DNA of 64,000 nucleotides from Lachnospiraceae bacterium (GCA_015056865.1 SVFM01000015.1:1-64000), one strand, 5' to 3'; shown: positions 52,545-62,277, counted from the stretch's first letter. A program made the numbers and translations. The notes: a model not told the origin generated them from the letters alone.

Positions 52545-54689
52545 CTAATATTTATCCAGAGGTGCGTTGGTAAAGCGTCCCAGCTCCTGAGTTTGTTCCG
52601 GCTCAGAATCATTTTTCTCCGAAGTTTCTTCCTGCGGTGTTTCTTCCTCCGGTACATTCTCCTGCGGTTCTGAATGCTCCTCCTGAATGGGCTCCATCGG
52701 CTCTGCCTTCTCTTCCTTTTCCTCCGTTTCCGGCTCAGGCAGTCCTTTTTCCCGGCGGTAGATCTCCATGAACTCCTTGCCGGTGATGGTCTCCTTCTCG
52801 ATCAGATAATCTGCCAGCTTATCCATAACCGCCCTGTTCGCGCGCAACAGCTCCAAGGCTTTCTCGTAGCTTTCCTTCAGGATCTCAATGACCTCCTGAT
52901 CCACCTGGGCAGCGGTAACATCGCTGCAATTTAACGTGGCCGCACCATCCAGATACTTGCTCTGCACGGTAGCCAGACCAACCAATCCAAATCGCTTACT
53001 CATACCGTATTGGGTTACCATGGCTCTTGCGATATCCGTAGCCCTCTCAATATCATTTGCTGCGCCGCTGGTAACCGTATCAAATACGATCTCCTCCGCC
53101 GCACGGCCGGCCACCAGACCAACCAGCATATCCCGAAGCTCCGCTTCGGTGTTCAAATATTTTTCTTCCTCGGGCACATGCATTACATATCCCAGAGCCC
53201 CCATGGTGCGGGGAACAATGGTGATTTTCTGCACAGGTTCTGAATTTTTCTGCAAGGCACTGACAAGTGCATGACCCACCTCATGATAAGAAACGATCCT
53301 GCGCTCCTCCTTGCTCATGATGCGATCCTTCTTTTCTTTGCCCACCAGCACCTGCTCTACTGCATCAAACAAGTCCTTCTGGCACACATATTCTCTGCCT
53401 TCCTTAACTGCATTGATAGCGGCCTCGTTGATCATATTCGCCAGATCGGAGCCCACAGCGCCGCTGGTAGCCAGAGCGATCGCCTCAAAATCCACGGTCT
53501 CATCCATGGCAACATCCTTGGCATGTACCTTTAAGATATCCACACGCCCCTTCAGATCCGGCTTATCCACAATAATACGCCTATCAAAACGACCGGGACG
53601 CAGCAGCGCTTTGTCCAGAATCTCCGGGCGGTTGGTAGCCCCCAGGATCAGCACGCCCTTAGAAGAATCAAAACCGTCCATCTCGGAAAGCAGCTGGTTC
53701 AAGGTCTGCTCCCGCTCCTCATTGCCGCCTCCGAATCTGGAATCACGGCTGCGGCCAATGGCGTCAATCTCGTCGATGAAAATGATACAGGGTGCATTCT
53801 TGGTGGCTTCCTTAAACAAGTCACGAACACGGGAAGCTCCCACACCTACGTATAATTCAATAAAATCAGAACCGGTCAGGGAAAAGAAAGGCACACCTGC
53901 CTCTCCCGCCACCGCCTTGGCAAGCAAAGTCTTACCGGTTCCGGGAGGTCCCACCAGAAGTGCTCCCTTAGGCAGCTTGGCACCGATCTTGGAATACTTG
54001 GCCGGATTATGCAGGAAATCCACAATCTCCACCAAGGATTCCTTGGCTTCCTCCTCACCGGCCACGTCCTTAAATGTGACACCGGTTTCCTTCTGCACAT
54101 ATACCTTTGCCGTACTCTTGCCCACGCCCATGGGGCCGCCGCCCTTGGACATCTTGCGGAACAAAAAGCCAAGCAATATCCATACCATTACAAGGGGCAG
54201 CACATAATAGAGAATGATCTCCATGAGAAATCCACTATTGTCGGGCAAATAACCCCAGACTTCCACACCTGCACTCTCCAGTCTCTGGGACAACGTATCA
54301 TCTTCTACCAAAGCCGTGTAATAAACGGTCTTGCCCGCATTCATAAACAGACCTGAATAAGGGGGCTTCTCTGAAGTCTCCTCTTTCAAAGAAATATTGA
54401 TCCGGTCAGAGCTGTACTGAACCTTCTCCACCTTTCCTTCATCCACCCACTGCAAAAACTGGCTGTAGCTGATCTCCTCAGTCTGAGCGCTGGTGGTGGC
54501 GCGCATAAAATAACTCATGCAAAGCAACGTTACCAGCCCGGCGATCAGAAACAATAAAATATTATACTTCCTGGGACCACGTCCACCATTACCATTACCG
54601 TTTCCATTGCCATTGCCGCCATGGCCTCCGTTACCGCCTCCGCCATTATATCCGTTACCGTTGTCATAACGATTTACCTGATTATCCAT
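52545..54689 (-). CDS. ftsH: ATP-dependent zinc metalloprotease FtsH
   Basis: A 714-residue membrane AAA+ protease. The first 40 residues are an Asn/Gly-rich tract (an unusual extension), then transmembrane helix 1 (about 42-63), a small external domain, helix 2 (about 155-177), the AAA domain (Walker A GPPGTGKTLLAKA, Walker B IIFIDEIDAIG, SRH) and the zinc protease site HEVGHA (HEAGH in most relatives). The C-terminus is a long Glu/Pro-rich tail. It has its own promoter (TTGATT, 17 bp, TATAAT at 54789-54761). HflKC, its likely partners, are at 38316-40207. Confidence 0.96.
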   Translation of the reverse strand: MDNQVNRYDNGNGYNGGGGNGGHGGNGNGNGNGNGGRGPRKYNILLFLIAGLVTLLCMSYFMRATTSAQTEEISYSQFLQWVDEGKVEKVQYSSDRINISLKEETSEKPPYSGLFMNAGKTVYYTALVEDDTLSQRLESAGVEVWGYLPDNSGFLMEIILYYVLPLVMVWILLGFLFRKMSKGGGPMGVGKSTAKVYVQKETGVTFKDVAGEEEAKESLVEIVDFLHNPAKYSKIGAKLPKGALLVGPPGTGKTLLAKAVAGEAGVPFFSLTGSDFIELYVGVGASRVRDLFKEATKNAPCIIFIDEIDAIGRSRDSRFGGGNEEREQTLNQLLSEMDGFDSSKGVLILGATNRPEILDKALLRPGRFDRRIIVDKPDLKGRVDILKVHAKDVAMDETVDFEAIALATSGAVGSDLANMINEAAINAVKEGREYVCQKDLFDAVEQVLVGKEKKDRIMSKEERRIVSYHEVGHALVSALQKNSEPVQKITIVPRTMGALGYVMHVPEEEKYLNTEAELRDMLVGLVAGRAAEEIVFDTVTSGAANDIERATDIARAMVTQYGMSKRFGLVGLATVQSKYLDGAATLNCSDVTAAQVDQEVIEILKESYEKALELLRANRAVMDKLADYLIEKETITGKEFMEIYRREKGLPEPETEEKEEKAEPMEPIQEEHSEPQENVPEEETPQEETSEKNDSEPEQTQELGRFTNAPLDKY

Positions 54690-54760
54690 ATCGACTCCAT
54701 TTCCTATCTCTGTTTACTGATCATTATTATGCCTCAAATTGACACTAATAAGTCTATTTT

Positions 54761-54789
54761 ATTATAGAGATTCAATCCGGATAAATCAA
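54761..54789 (-). promoter_or_regulatory. Promoter of ftsH
   Basis: On the minus strand: TTGATT (54789-54784), 17 bp, TATAAT (54766-54761), about 70 bp before the ftsH ATG. Confidence 0.75.
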
Positions 54790-54823
54790 TAGAGGAATTA
54801 TAAAAAAACTCTTAACTACAACA

Positions 54824-54847
54824 GCGGCGGGAATTTCTCCCCACCGC
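54824..54847 (-). terminator. Hairpin after the CxxC/YD-repeat gene
   Basis: On the minus strand, GCGGTGGG (54847-54840) pairs with CCCGCCGC (54831-54824), 8 bp with one G-U pair; a run of seven T lies 14 bp further on, so termination may be only partial. Confidence 0.55.
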
Positions 54848-54861
54848 CTTGCAATCTTTTA

Positions 54862-56361
54862 TCAATCCAATATAATGTTTTCCCCATGATCGCCTACGAT
54901 CACCCGAGGGTTCTCGCCATGGAAATCATATACATAAGTATACATTGCAAAGAACTCTCCGCCTTCACCATCATAGATGATTTTCTTGATCACATTTCCC
55001 CATTCGTCGTGTTCATATTCCTGGCAGCTGGTAACTGTATCTGCCACCGGATCAACAACGGCTTCTCTGATCAGTCTGCCCTGGGCATCATACTCGTACT
55101 CATATCCTGTTTGGATCTCTTCCTCACCATCCTTCAGGCATGCTACCTCCCAGACCACATTTCCCTGGGCATCATATTCGTACTCATACTCATAAGTATA
55201 CGACACAATATCATTCTCATAAAGCGTAGTCTTTATCAGATCTCCCTTGTCGTTATACACATATTCATATATGTATGCAATGGTATCCGCATTCTCATAG
55301 CGAGTTGTTTTGACCCGATTGCCCTGATCATCATACTCACTCTCATCCCAGTATATGATCACTCCCCAGGCATCGTAACGGCTAAACTTGACCAGATGTC
55401 CTTGATCATCATATGTATAGGTATAGGTGTCAAAACGATCCCCGTCGGTATCATAAGCCTCTTTTCGTATCAGCCTTCCCTGCTCGTCATAATCCAGCAG
55501 ATATTCCACCCAACTCTCATCATTTACACTCAGGTCATATACATAGGTATACCCCATCTGTCTACCCAGGTCTCCATCAATATCATATTCCTTTACGGTA
55601 TAATTGATGGGCTGGGGATCCTTACCGGCCTTTACAGCCTTTTTGTATTCCTCATCATTATTGTATTCTGCTTCAATGATCGTCAGCCTCTTGATATTCT
55701 CTCCCTCAGTGGCTGCGCAATAAAGGCAGGTCTTAGGCCTCTCATAGGTGGCTGCTTCCCAGTAATGTCCACGCGCCTCTCCATCTGTCTCCTTGCACAG
55801 GCTGCATGTCCTGGGCTCTGTACAGGTAGGCTCCAACCACTGATGTTCCAAAGTCTCTCCCTGAACCATCCCACAAACGCTGCAGCTCTCCGGAGAAGTA
55901 CAAGTTGCAGGTTCCCATTGGTGCCCCAGCGGTTTCCCACTTACCTCGTCACACACACTGCAGATTTTTGCCTGCTCGCAGGTGGCATCCTGCCACTGAT
56001 GGTCTGTCGGTTCTCCCTGCTCCGTTCCACACACCTGACAGATCATAGGATCTTCACAGGTAGCCTCCTCCCACTGGTGCCCCAGAATGGTACAGCGAAA
56101 GGCCATATTGGTGTTCAACAGAACAAAAAACGCCGCAGCCGCTACTCCCAGTGCAAGCACTGCTGCCAGCACAAGAATCAACCACTTTTTCCCGCCGGAC
56201 TTTTTCTTGGCAGGCTTTCCCGGAGTTGCCTGAGACACAGCAGGCACAGGTGCAGGCTGGGGCGCCGGTGCAGGCTGAGTAGTCGTTTTTACAACTGCAC
56301 CGCAGTCGGAACAAAACCGATCATTGTCTCCTATTTGTTTTCCGCATTTTGTACAAAACAT
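54862..56361 (-). CDS. Zinc-ribbon, CxxC-repeat and YD-repeat membrane protein
   Basis: A 499-residue protein with an unusual layout. A zinc ribbon (CTKCGKQIGDNDRFCSDCG) opens it, followed by a Pro/Ala-rich linker and one transmembrane helix (about 57-80). Then come five repeats of about 24 residues, each with a GHxW-ATC start and a CxxC pair (for example GHQWEEATCEDPMICQVCG), probably outside the membrane. The last 260 residues carry about ten YD/RHS-like repeats of the type YDEQGRLIRKEAYD. I know of no function. Zinc-ribbon-TM proteins with variable outer domains are common in Lachnospiraceae. It lies 30 bp downstream of thioredoxin on the same strand. Confidence 0.75.
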   Translation of the reverse strand: MFCTKCGKQIGDNDRFCSDCGAVVKTTTQPAPAPQPAPVPAVSQATPGKPAKKKSGGKKWLILVLAAVLALGVAAAAFFVLLNTNMAFRCTILGHQWEEATCEDPMICQVCGTEQGEPTDHQWQDATCEQAKICSVCDEVSGKPLGHQWEPATCTSPESCSVCGMVQGETLEHQWLEPTCTEPRTCSLCKETDGEARGHYWEAATYERPKTCLYCAATEGENIKRLTIIEAEYNNDEEYKKAVKAGKDPQPINYTVKEYDIDGDLGRQMGYTYVYDLSVNDESWVEYLLDYDEQGRLIRKEAYDTDGDRFDTYTYTYDDQGHLVKFSRYDAWGVIIYWDESEYDDQGNRVKTTRYENADTIAYIYEYVYNDKGDLIKTTLYENDIVSYTYEYEYEYDAQGNVVWEVACLKDGEEEIQTGYEYEYDAQGRLIREAVVDPVADTVTSCQEYEHDEWGNVIKKIIYDGEGGEFFAMYTYVYDFHGENPRVIVGDHGENIILD

Positions 56362-56391
56362 GGCTTTTTCCTCCGTACATCTTCTATCACT

Positions 56392-56709
56392 TTACAAAAG
56401 ACTGTTGATCTTTTCCTCCAATGCGGCAGCACTCATAGCTCCCACCGCTGTCTGGGCCACCTGGCCGTCTTTGAAGAAAACAAAAGTGGGAATACTTGCC
56501 ACCCGGTACTTCTGAGCAATGGCTACGTCCTCATCCACATTGACCTTTCCGATCTTAACCTTTCCTTCAAAAGCCTGAGCCAACTTGTCCACCACGGGGC
56601 CCATCATCTTGCAGGGGCCGCACCAGTCCGCATAAAAATCCACCACTACAGGAACTTCTGATTCCAAAACCTCTTTTTCAAAATTTGCTGTTGTAAATTT
56701 GTAAGCCAT
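56392..56709 (-). CDS. trxA: Thioredoxin
   Basis: A 105-residue cytoplasmic thioredoxin with the active site DWCGPCKMMGP near residue 30 and the cis-Pro segment VASIPTFVFF near 72. It is the probable electron donor for CcdA and other thiol pathways. It lies 48 bp after trmB; its downstream neighbour is the CxxC-repeat protein. Confidence 0.95.
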   Translation of the reverse strand: MAYKFTTANFEKEVLESEVPVVVDFYADWCGPCKMMGPVVDKLAQAFEGKVKIGKVNVDEDVAIAQKYRVASIPTFVFFKDGQVAQTAVGAMSAAALEEKINSLL

Positions 56710-56757
56710 ATGCTCCTCCTTTTCTCTGCCGCTCTGCGGCTGTTTGTAGTATCTGTT

Positions 56758-57396
56758 TTATCTGCGAATGATATACTTGCAGATTGGATTGCCCATAGAA
56801 GAAAATTTTTCTTCATATTCTGTCATAATATTGCCTTCCATCAACTGTGGATCACTGTGCAGATCGTAGGTGATCACATCTGCCCTCCATCCGGCGGGCT
56901 CCAGCTGCTCCACCGCAAAATCAAATAAATCCCGATTATCTGTCTTAAACTCCAGATCTCCCTGGGGCTTTAAAATGGTATCATAACGCCTTAAAAACGC
57001 CTCCGACGGCAGCCGCCTCTTGGCATGCCTGTCCTTGGGCCAGGGATCTGAAAAATTGAGATAGATCTTGTCCACCTCATGGATGTCAAAAACTTCTTCA
57101 ATCTCTTCCGCCTCCATGCGGATCAACTTCAGGTTGGTCAGGGGCTTCGCCTCCATCTTCTGTACTGCCCGCAGCAATACGCTGGAATACTTTTCAATGC
57201 CCACATAATTGATCTGGGGATTCCGGGCTGCCAGTCCGTAAATAAACTGTCCTTTCCCCATACCGATCTCGATATGAACAGGCCCCTCATTGCCAAAGAG
57301 CTGCCTCCACTTTCCTTTTTGTTCCTTGGGCTCATGCACCACAAAAATACTTTCTCCTATGGTCTCCCGGGAGCCGGTGATATTTCTTAATCTCAT
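56758..57396 (-). CDS. trmB: tRNA m7G46 methyltransferase TrmB
   Basis: A 212-residue SAM-dependent enzyme. It has VHIEIGMGKGQFIYGLA near residue 40, LIRMEAEEI near 90, and the catalytic NFSDPWPKDRHAKRRL near 118 (Asp), followed by the TDNRDLFDFA segment. Standard length. The start is the ATG at 57396; no strong ribosome binding site is seen upstream. Confidence 0.95.
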   Translation of the reverse strand: MRLRNITGSRETIGESIFVVHEPKEQKGKWRQLFGNEGPVHIEIGMGKGQFIYGLAARNPQINYVGIEKYSSVLLRAVQKMEAKPLTNLKLIRMEAEEIEEVFDIHEVDKIYLNFSDPWPKDRHAKRRLPSEAFLRRYDTILKPQGDLEFKTDNRDLFDFAVEQLEPAGWRADVITYDLHSDPQLMEGNIMTEYEEKFSSMGNPICKYIIRR

Positions 57397-57502
57397 GTCA
57401 TATTTCCATTTCTGAATTCATTTGCAGCATCCAAATTTCTGCCTGTCTTTATTTTATTATAATCTTTTAAAAAAGAAAAGCATATTATTATAATTTAATG
57501 CT

Positions 57503-57530
57503 TTGGTTTTCGTTCTAAATAGTGTATACT
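57503..57530 (+). promoter_or_regulatory. Promoter of the D,D-carboxypeptidase gene
   Basis: TTGGTT (57503-57508), 16 bp, TATACT (57525-57530), about 37 bp before the proposed start. Confidence 0.55.
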
Positions 57531-57567
57531 AAAATCATCACACAGGAAGAAAGGCGGAACAAAGGTC

Positions 57568-59088
57568 GTGCATCACTATTCCCCCCTCAAAACCCGAAAG
57601 ACTGGAAAGAAACTCCTGCTATTAGCCGCAGCGGCTGTCTTTTTTTTACAGCAACCCCTGCAGCTTTTTGCTGCAACCCGAGATGAAATCATTGCAGCCC
57701 AGCAGTCCAAAACCATAGAGACGAATCAAATAACCGGCTGGCCCGAAGGACCGGTTGTCACTGCCGATTCTGCCATCTTGATAGATGCCCAGACCGGTGT
57801 GGTCCTATATGCCAAGGATGCTCATAAGCAACAGTACCCCGCCAGCACCACCAAGATTCTCACCAGCCTGATCGCTGCGGAGCAGTGTGAAATGGATGAA
57901 GTGGTTACTTTTTCCTATAAAGCGGTTCACGACAACCCTTACGACGGCTCCCATATTGGCATTGACAAGGGGGAGAAGATTACCATGGAGCAGTGTCTGA
58001 GCGCCATTCTCATTGCCTCTGCCAACGAGGTGGCTTTTGGCGTGGCTGAACACATCGCCGGTGAATCCTGGGAAAATTTTATTCCTCTGATGAACCAGCG
58101 GGCCCAGGAACTAGGCTGCATAAATTCCAACTTTGTGAACCCCAACGGACTACATCATGAGGAACACGTGACCACCGCCTACGACCTGGCCATGATCGGA
58201 AAGGCCTTTTTTGCCAATGAATTATTGTGCAAATTTTCTTCCACACGGGTTCTCCACATACCCCCTACCGACCATCAGCCCCATGATATTTATGCTGCAA
58301 GCACAAATCAGATGCTGCCCACACGGGAATATGCCTATCAATACCTGGTTGCCGGCAAGACCGGTTATACAGACCAGGCCAAAAGCTGCCTGATATCCTG
58401 CGCAGAAAAGGACGGACTGAAGCTCATCTGCGTTGTACTTCATGATTATTCACCCAGACAGTATCAAGATACCATTGCCCTTCTTGATTACGGCTTTGCT
58501 AATTTTGAACGTATAAACATCTCCCAGACGGAGACCAAATACAACATTGATCACTCCAACTTTTTTTACAGTGAAAATGATATTTTTGGAAGCTCCAAGC
58601 CCATTTTGTCTTTAAATACCCAGGACTGTATTACACTGCCCAAAACAGTTCCTTTTACAGACGTTGATTCCAGTATCTCTTATGAGACAACCCAGGCAAA
58701 CCAGGTTGCCGTAATTACTTATACTTATCAGGATCAATATTTGGGGAAGGTTTCCGTGGATCTGGCCACAGACCGGGATATTTCCTATTCCTTTGAAACT
58801 CCTGTTTTAGAGTCATTAAAAGGCCCCTCGGCAGAAGCCCAGGAGCCTGATGAAGACAAGGTTGTCTTTGTAAATGTATTCAAAGTACTGGGATGGATTC
58901 TTGGCATCGCCGTGGGCATCCTCCTGCTGATCATCCTTATCAACCTGATCCGCAACTACCATTTTTCCAGCAGAGAACGGAACAACCGACACAACTGGAA
59001 ACGCAGACGCCGCCGCAGAGGCATTTCCCCCGCCGCCAGACGAAGGAGACGTTCCAGAACCATCGCCCGATTCCGGGACTATGATTAA
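57568..59088 (+). CDS. D-alanyl-D-alanine carboxypeptidase (PBP5/DacF type)
   Basis: A 506-residue penicillin-binding protein that trims peptidoglycan stem peptides. A signal sequence (about 14-37, ending LFAATRDE) exports it. The serine-protease motifs are SxxK in YPASTTKILTS near residue 93, SAN in LIASANEVAFGV near 151 and KTG in AGKTGYTDQAKS near 268. Unlike classic PBP5, which ends in an amphipathic helix, it has a true C-terminal transmembrane helix (VLGWILGIAVGILLLIILINLI in part) and a cytoplasmic tail of about 45 residues very rich in Arg. The start is a GTG with a poor ribosome site. Confidence 0.9.
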   Translation: MHHYSPLKTRKTGKKLLLLAAAAVFFLQQPLQLFAATRDEIIAAQQSKTIETNQITGWPEGPVVTADSAILIDAQTGVVLYAKDAHKQQYPASTTKILTSLIAAEQCEMDEVVTFSYKAVHDNPYDGSHIGIDKGEKITMEQCLSAILIASANEVAFGVAEHIAGESWENFIPLMNQRAQELGCINSNFVNPNGLHHEEHVTTAYDLAMIGKAFFANELLCKFSSTRVLHIPPTDHQPHDIYAASTNQMLPTREYAYQYLVAGKTGYTDQAKSCLISCAEKDGLKLICVVLHDYSPRQYQDTIALLDYGFANFERINISQTETKYNIDHSNFFYSENDIFGSSKPILSLNTQDCITLPKTVPFTDVDSSISYETTQANQVAVITYTYQDQYLGKVSVDLATDRDISYSFETPVLESLKGPSAEAQEPDEDKVVFVNVFKVLGWILGIAVGILLLIILINLIRNYHFSSRERNNRHNWKRRRRRRGISPAARRRRRSRTIARFRDYD

Positions 59089-59101
59089 GTGCCTGACTCG
59101 A

Positions 59102-59878
59102 TTACTTTGCCAGAGACTTGCCCTCCCACTCAGGAGCCGCAGGCACTGATAGAATATCCGCAATGGTGGGAGCAATATCCAGGATGCTGACATTCTCCAG
59201 TTTCTGTCCAGGTGTAAAACGCTCCCCTATAAAGAACAGAGGAATGGTCATATCCTCCGGCATATCCGAGCCGTGAGCCCGGTCATGCCCTCCGTGATCC
59301 GCTGTCACAATAATGGTATACTCCTTTCCGAAGGCATCATATACCCTTTTCACATTGTCGATTGCTGCTCTGATGCAGTCTATGTACTCCGGGGACATCC
59401 AACCGTGATCATGTCCCCCTTTTTCATCCGTTTCCACCATGTACAAAAATACAAAGTCAGGTCTGCTCTTCTCTATACGCTCCAGAGCCATATCTGTCAG
59501 TCTTCCATCTGTTGCCTCCTCTGTATAGGCGTTCAGATAACCGGCATACTTCAGCGAGCCCGGCCTGGACACATCTCTTAAGGGTTCCCAGCCGTAGTAC
59601 ATGGCACTGATCCCTCCCGCATTACTGATCTGCTCAAAAATACCGTTTACCGGTCGCACCATAGGCATGTAAAGATTGGTGGTGATTCCATGCCTCTCTG
59701 CCGGCACACTATGCATCATTGCCATGTGACAAGGCAAGGTTACGGAAGGATAAATGGTTCGTCCTTCCAAAGTGTAGGCCCCCAGCTTCATCATTTCTTC
59801 TGCAAAAGAACTGCCGCAGGCTAGAAATCCATCCGGCCGCATACCATCGATCGAAATCAGTATTACTTTCTTTTCCAT
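59102..59878 (-). CDS. Alkaline phosphatase superfamily (nucleotide pyrophosphatase-like)
   Basis: A 258-residue metalloenzyme of the NPP/phosphodiesterase branch. Metal ligands are in ISIDGMRPDG near residue 8, the nucleophile Thr in YPSVTLPCHMAMM near 45, VETDEKGGHDHGW near 148, and TADHGGHDRAHG near 195. It has no signal peptide, and it is short and compact, so it is probably cytoplasmic. Substrate unknown. It lies 4 bp after the exonuclease gene, in a proS-exonuclease-phosphatase series, and is convergent with the carboxypeptidase gene. Confidence 0.85.
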   Translation of the reverse strand: MEKKVILISIDGMRPDGFLACGSSFAEEMMKLGAYTLEGRTIYPSVTLPCHMAMMHSVPAERHGITTNLYMPMVRPVNGIFEQISNAGGISAMYYGWEPLRDVSRPGSLKYAGYLNAYTEEATDGRLTDMALERIEKSRPDFVFLYMVETDEKGGHDHGWMSPEYIDCIRAAIDNVKRVYDAFGKEYTIIVTADHGGHDRAHGSDMPEDMTIPLFFIGERFTPGQKLENVSILDIAPTIADILSVPAAPEWEGKSLAK

Positions 59879-59882
59879 AATT

Positions 59883-60794
59883 CTATGTCTCCTTTCTTTG
59901 GCGGATCTGCTCCGCCTCCTGTTCAGATATCAGCTTTGTGGTCTTTACAACATAGATCCCACCATTTTCCGCCCGCTTGATCCGCATCTTTCCTTTCAAA
60001 TACCCGTGCTTCTCACAGTAAGCCAGGCAATAATAATGCTTTCCCTTTGGACAAAACCATTTAACCTTCTTTTTAATATTTCTGTGGCAAAGATAGCACT
60101 TGGTACTTACCACTTCCCTGTCACCAAAGGCCTCCTGCTTATCCCGGAACACCCTGGAAATATATTTTTCATAGGTGTCAAAGGTCACTTTGATCTCCTG
60201 CTCACGGCTGCGGGGCGGATGAAAAAGGTCAAAGGAATACCGCTCCAGAATTTTTTCATCCCCGATGGCGGCAAACACTTTGCCCGTATAACGGGCATCC
60301 TCCAACGCCCTGTGAAAAGGGATATCCTTCTCAATCTGCAGAAAATCCACCGCATGCTCCAAAGAACGTCTTACTTTACCGTCCTCAAAAGCCAGGCTGA
60401 ACAATTTCTGTACATCCAGAAAACGGATGGGACCATCTGACAAAGGCTCCATTTCATAGTAAGCCATATTGCTCTGCAGCTCCGTCAGATCCTGCAGTCC
60501 CCAGCTGCAGAAAATAAAATCCTTGCCACACCAGTCCAAAAACTCCCGGGCCACCTCCGGAAAGGTGCGCCCTTGATCCAGCTCGTGACTTTGCAGGTGG
60601 ATCAGATGACTGGTGATCTTGTGTAGCTGGGGATAGACCTGGGGCCTGATCAGCTGGCTGAAGGTGTCTATAATCTGCCGCTCTTGATTCAGTTTTACTG
60701 CGCCGATCTCTATGACTTCAAAGTGTAAGGCCTCATTCTCCCCGGCCTCATCAGCACTCTGATTCCACTCCAGATCTAATACAATGTATTCCAT
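59883..60794 (-). CDS. DEDDh 3'-5' exonuclease with a Cys-rich tail (KapD-like)
   Basis: 303 residues. The first 185 form a DnaQ/ERI1-type exonuclease: Asp-Glu in YIVLDLEWNQ, the second Asp in SWGLQDLTELQ, and His-Asp in PFHRALEDARYT near 160. B. subtilis KapD, an inhibitor of the KinA sporulation pathway, has this kind of domain, but is shorter. The last 80 residues have CYLCHRN and CPKGKHYYCLAYCEKHG, which look like a zinc-binding module and could bind nucleic acid. It starts 3 bp after proS. Confidence 0.82.
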   Translation of the reverse strand: MEYIVLDLEWNQSADEAGENEALHFEVIEIGAVKLNQERQIIDTFSQLIRPQVYPQLHKITSHLIHLQSHELDQGRTFPEVAREFLDWCGKDFIFCSWGLQDLTELQSNMAYYEMEPLSDGPIRFLDVQKLFSLAFEDGKVRRSLEHAVDFLQIEKDIPFHRALEDARYTGKVFAAIGDEKILERYSFDLFHPPRSREQEIKVTFDTYEKYISRVFRDKQEAFGDREVVSTKCYLCHRNIKKKVKWFCPKGKHYYCLAYCEKHGYLKGKMRIKRAENGGIYVVKTTKLISEQEAEQIRQRKET

Positions 60795-60797
60795 ATC

Positions 60798-62234
60798 TTA
60801 ATATGCCCTACCCCAATATACCATTTTCTTAGCGGGTTTGCCGCAGCATACGCAGGTATCTGCCAAGTGCTTTTGCTCAAAAGGCATACACCGGCTGGTC
60901 ACGCTCAATTTTTCCTTGATCAAATCTTCACAAGCCTGTTCTCCACACCACATGGCTTTTACGAAGCCTGCCTTCTCTGCAAAGATCTGCTCGAACTCTT
61001 CCATGGTAGTTGCCTCGTAGGTATGCTCCTCTCTGTGGGCTCTGGCTCTCTCCAGCATTTCCTTCTGAATGGTCTCCAAAAGTTCTTCTGCCTTCTCTTC
61101 CACCTGATCCAAGGCCACCTGAATCTTCTCCCCGTTGTCTCTGCGGCAAAGCACGCACATGCCAGCCTCTATATCCTTGGGGCCGATCTCCAGACGCAGG
61201 GGATAACCCCTCATCTCAGCTTCCGCAAACTTCCAGCCGGGTGTCTTGTCGGAATCATCCACCTTCACACGCAGGCCGCTCTTTTTGAGTGCGTCGCGCA
61301 GCCCATAGGCCTTATCCAACACGCCCTCTTTCTTTTGCTGGATAGGCACGATCATGATCTGAGTAGGAGATACTCTGGGAGGCAGTACCAGACCGGAATT
61401 GTCTCCATGGACCATGATAATGGCACCGATCAGACGGGTGGTCATGCCCCAGGAGGTCTGATGCACATGCTTTAAGGTATTATCCTTGTCCGTAAACTGA
61501 ATATCAAATGCTTTTGCAAAACCATCACCAAAGTTGTGGCTGGTGCCGGACTGGAGTGCCTTACCATCGTGCATCAGCGCCTCGATGGTGTAGGTTGCCA
61601 GAGCGCCCGCAAACTTTTCCTTCTCGGTCTTTTGTCCTTTGATCACAGGGATTGCCAGCACTTCCTCCAAAAAGCTTGCATACACATTCAACATCTGAAT
61701 GGTACGAGCCTGGGCATCCTCGGCGGTTGCATGGGCGGTATGTCCCTCCTGCCACAAAAACTCTCTGGAACGCAGGAAGGGTCTGGTCTCCTTCTCCCAG
61801 CGCACAACAGAACACCACTGGTTATAAACCTTGGGCAGATCTCTGTAGGACTGAATGTCGTTTTTATAAAAATCACAGAACAAAGTCTCGGAAGTAGGTC
61901 TCACACAAAGTTTCTCCTGCAGGGGCTGCAGACCTCCGTGGGTCACCCAGGCCACCTCCGGTGCAAAGCCTTCCACGTGATCCTTCTCCTTCTGAAGCAG
62001 GCTCTCCGGAATAAACATGGGCAGGTAAACATTCTCCACTCCCGTCTCCTTGAACCTTTCATCCAACTGCTTCTGGATCAGCTCCCAGATAGCATAACCC
62101 GCAGGCTTGATCACCATACATCCCTTTACACTTGTATAGTCGATAAGCTCAGCCTTTTTCACCACATCCGTATACCACTGGGCAAAATCCTCCTCCATAG
62201 AAGTGATCGCTTCTACCATTTTCTTGTCTGCCAT
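60798..62234 (-). CDS. proS: Prolyl-tRNA synthetase, short (eukaryote/archaeal-like) form
   Basis: A 478-residue class II aminoacyl-tRNA synthetase charging tRNA-Pro. The motifs are [19 protein letters not shown] (motif 1 region), the motif 2 [23 protein letters not shown] near residue 150 (shown in part) and the motif 3 region near 295. It lacks the editing INS domain found in E. coli type enzymes, and ends in a zinc-binding-like C-terminus ([19 protein letters not shown]...YWGRAY). It is controlled by a T-box leader just upstream. Confidence 0.96.
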   Translation of the reverse strand: MADKKMVEAITSMEEDFAQWYTDVVKKAELIDYTSVKGCMVIKPAGYAIWELIQKQLDERFKETGVENVYLPMFIPESLLQKEKDHVEGFAPEVAWVTHGGLQPLQEKLCVRPTSETLFCDFYKNDIQSYRDLPKVYNQWCSVVRWEKETRPFLRSREFLWQEGHTAHATAEDAQARTIQMLNVYASFLEEVLAIPVIKGQKTEKEKFAGALATYTIEALMHDGKALQSGTSHNFGDGFAKAFDIQFTDKDNTLKHVHQTSWGMTTRLIGAIIMVHGDNSGLVLPPRVSPTQIMIVPIQQKKEGVLDKAYGLRDALKKSGLRVKVDDSDKTPGWKFAEAEMRGYPLRLEIGPKDIEAGMCVLCRRDNGEKIQVALDQVEEKAEELLETIQKEMLERARAHREEHTYEATTMEEFEQIFAEKAGFVKAMWCGEQACEDLIKEKLSVTSRCMPFEQKHLADTCVCCGKPAKKMVYWGRAY

Positions 62235-62277
62235 TTTACATTCTCCTTTTCTTTGTATTTCTCACTGCATTGTAACA

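Noticed and set aside
53311..54207. 298-codon frame opposite ftsH
   Set aside because: Shadow frame of the conserved AAA domain with low-complexity Ser/Pro/Arg composition.
54570..54660. Short tandem repeats that could be taken for a CRISPR-like or satellite array
   Set aside because: They are the codons of the Asn/Gly-rich N-terminus of FtsH (GGN/AAN repeats); there are no spacers.
54886..56661. 591-codon open frame opposite the CxxC/YD-repeat protein and thioredoxin
   Set aside because: The frame is a by-product of repetitive composition on the other strand; it has no ribosome site or domain and crosses two genes that are well supported.
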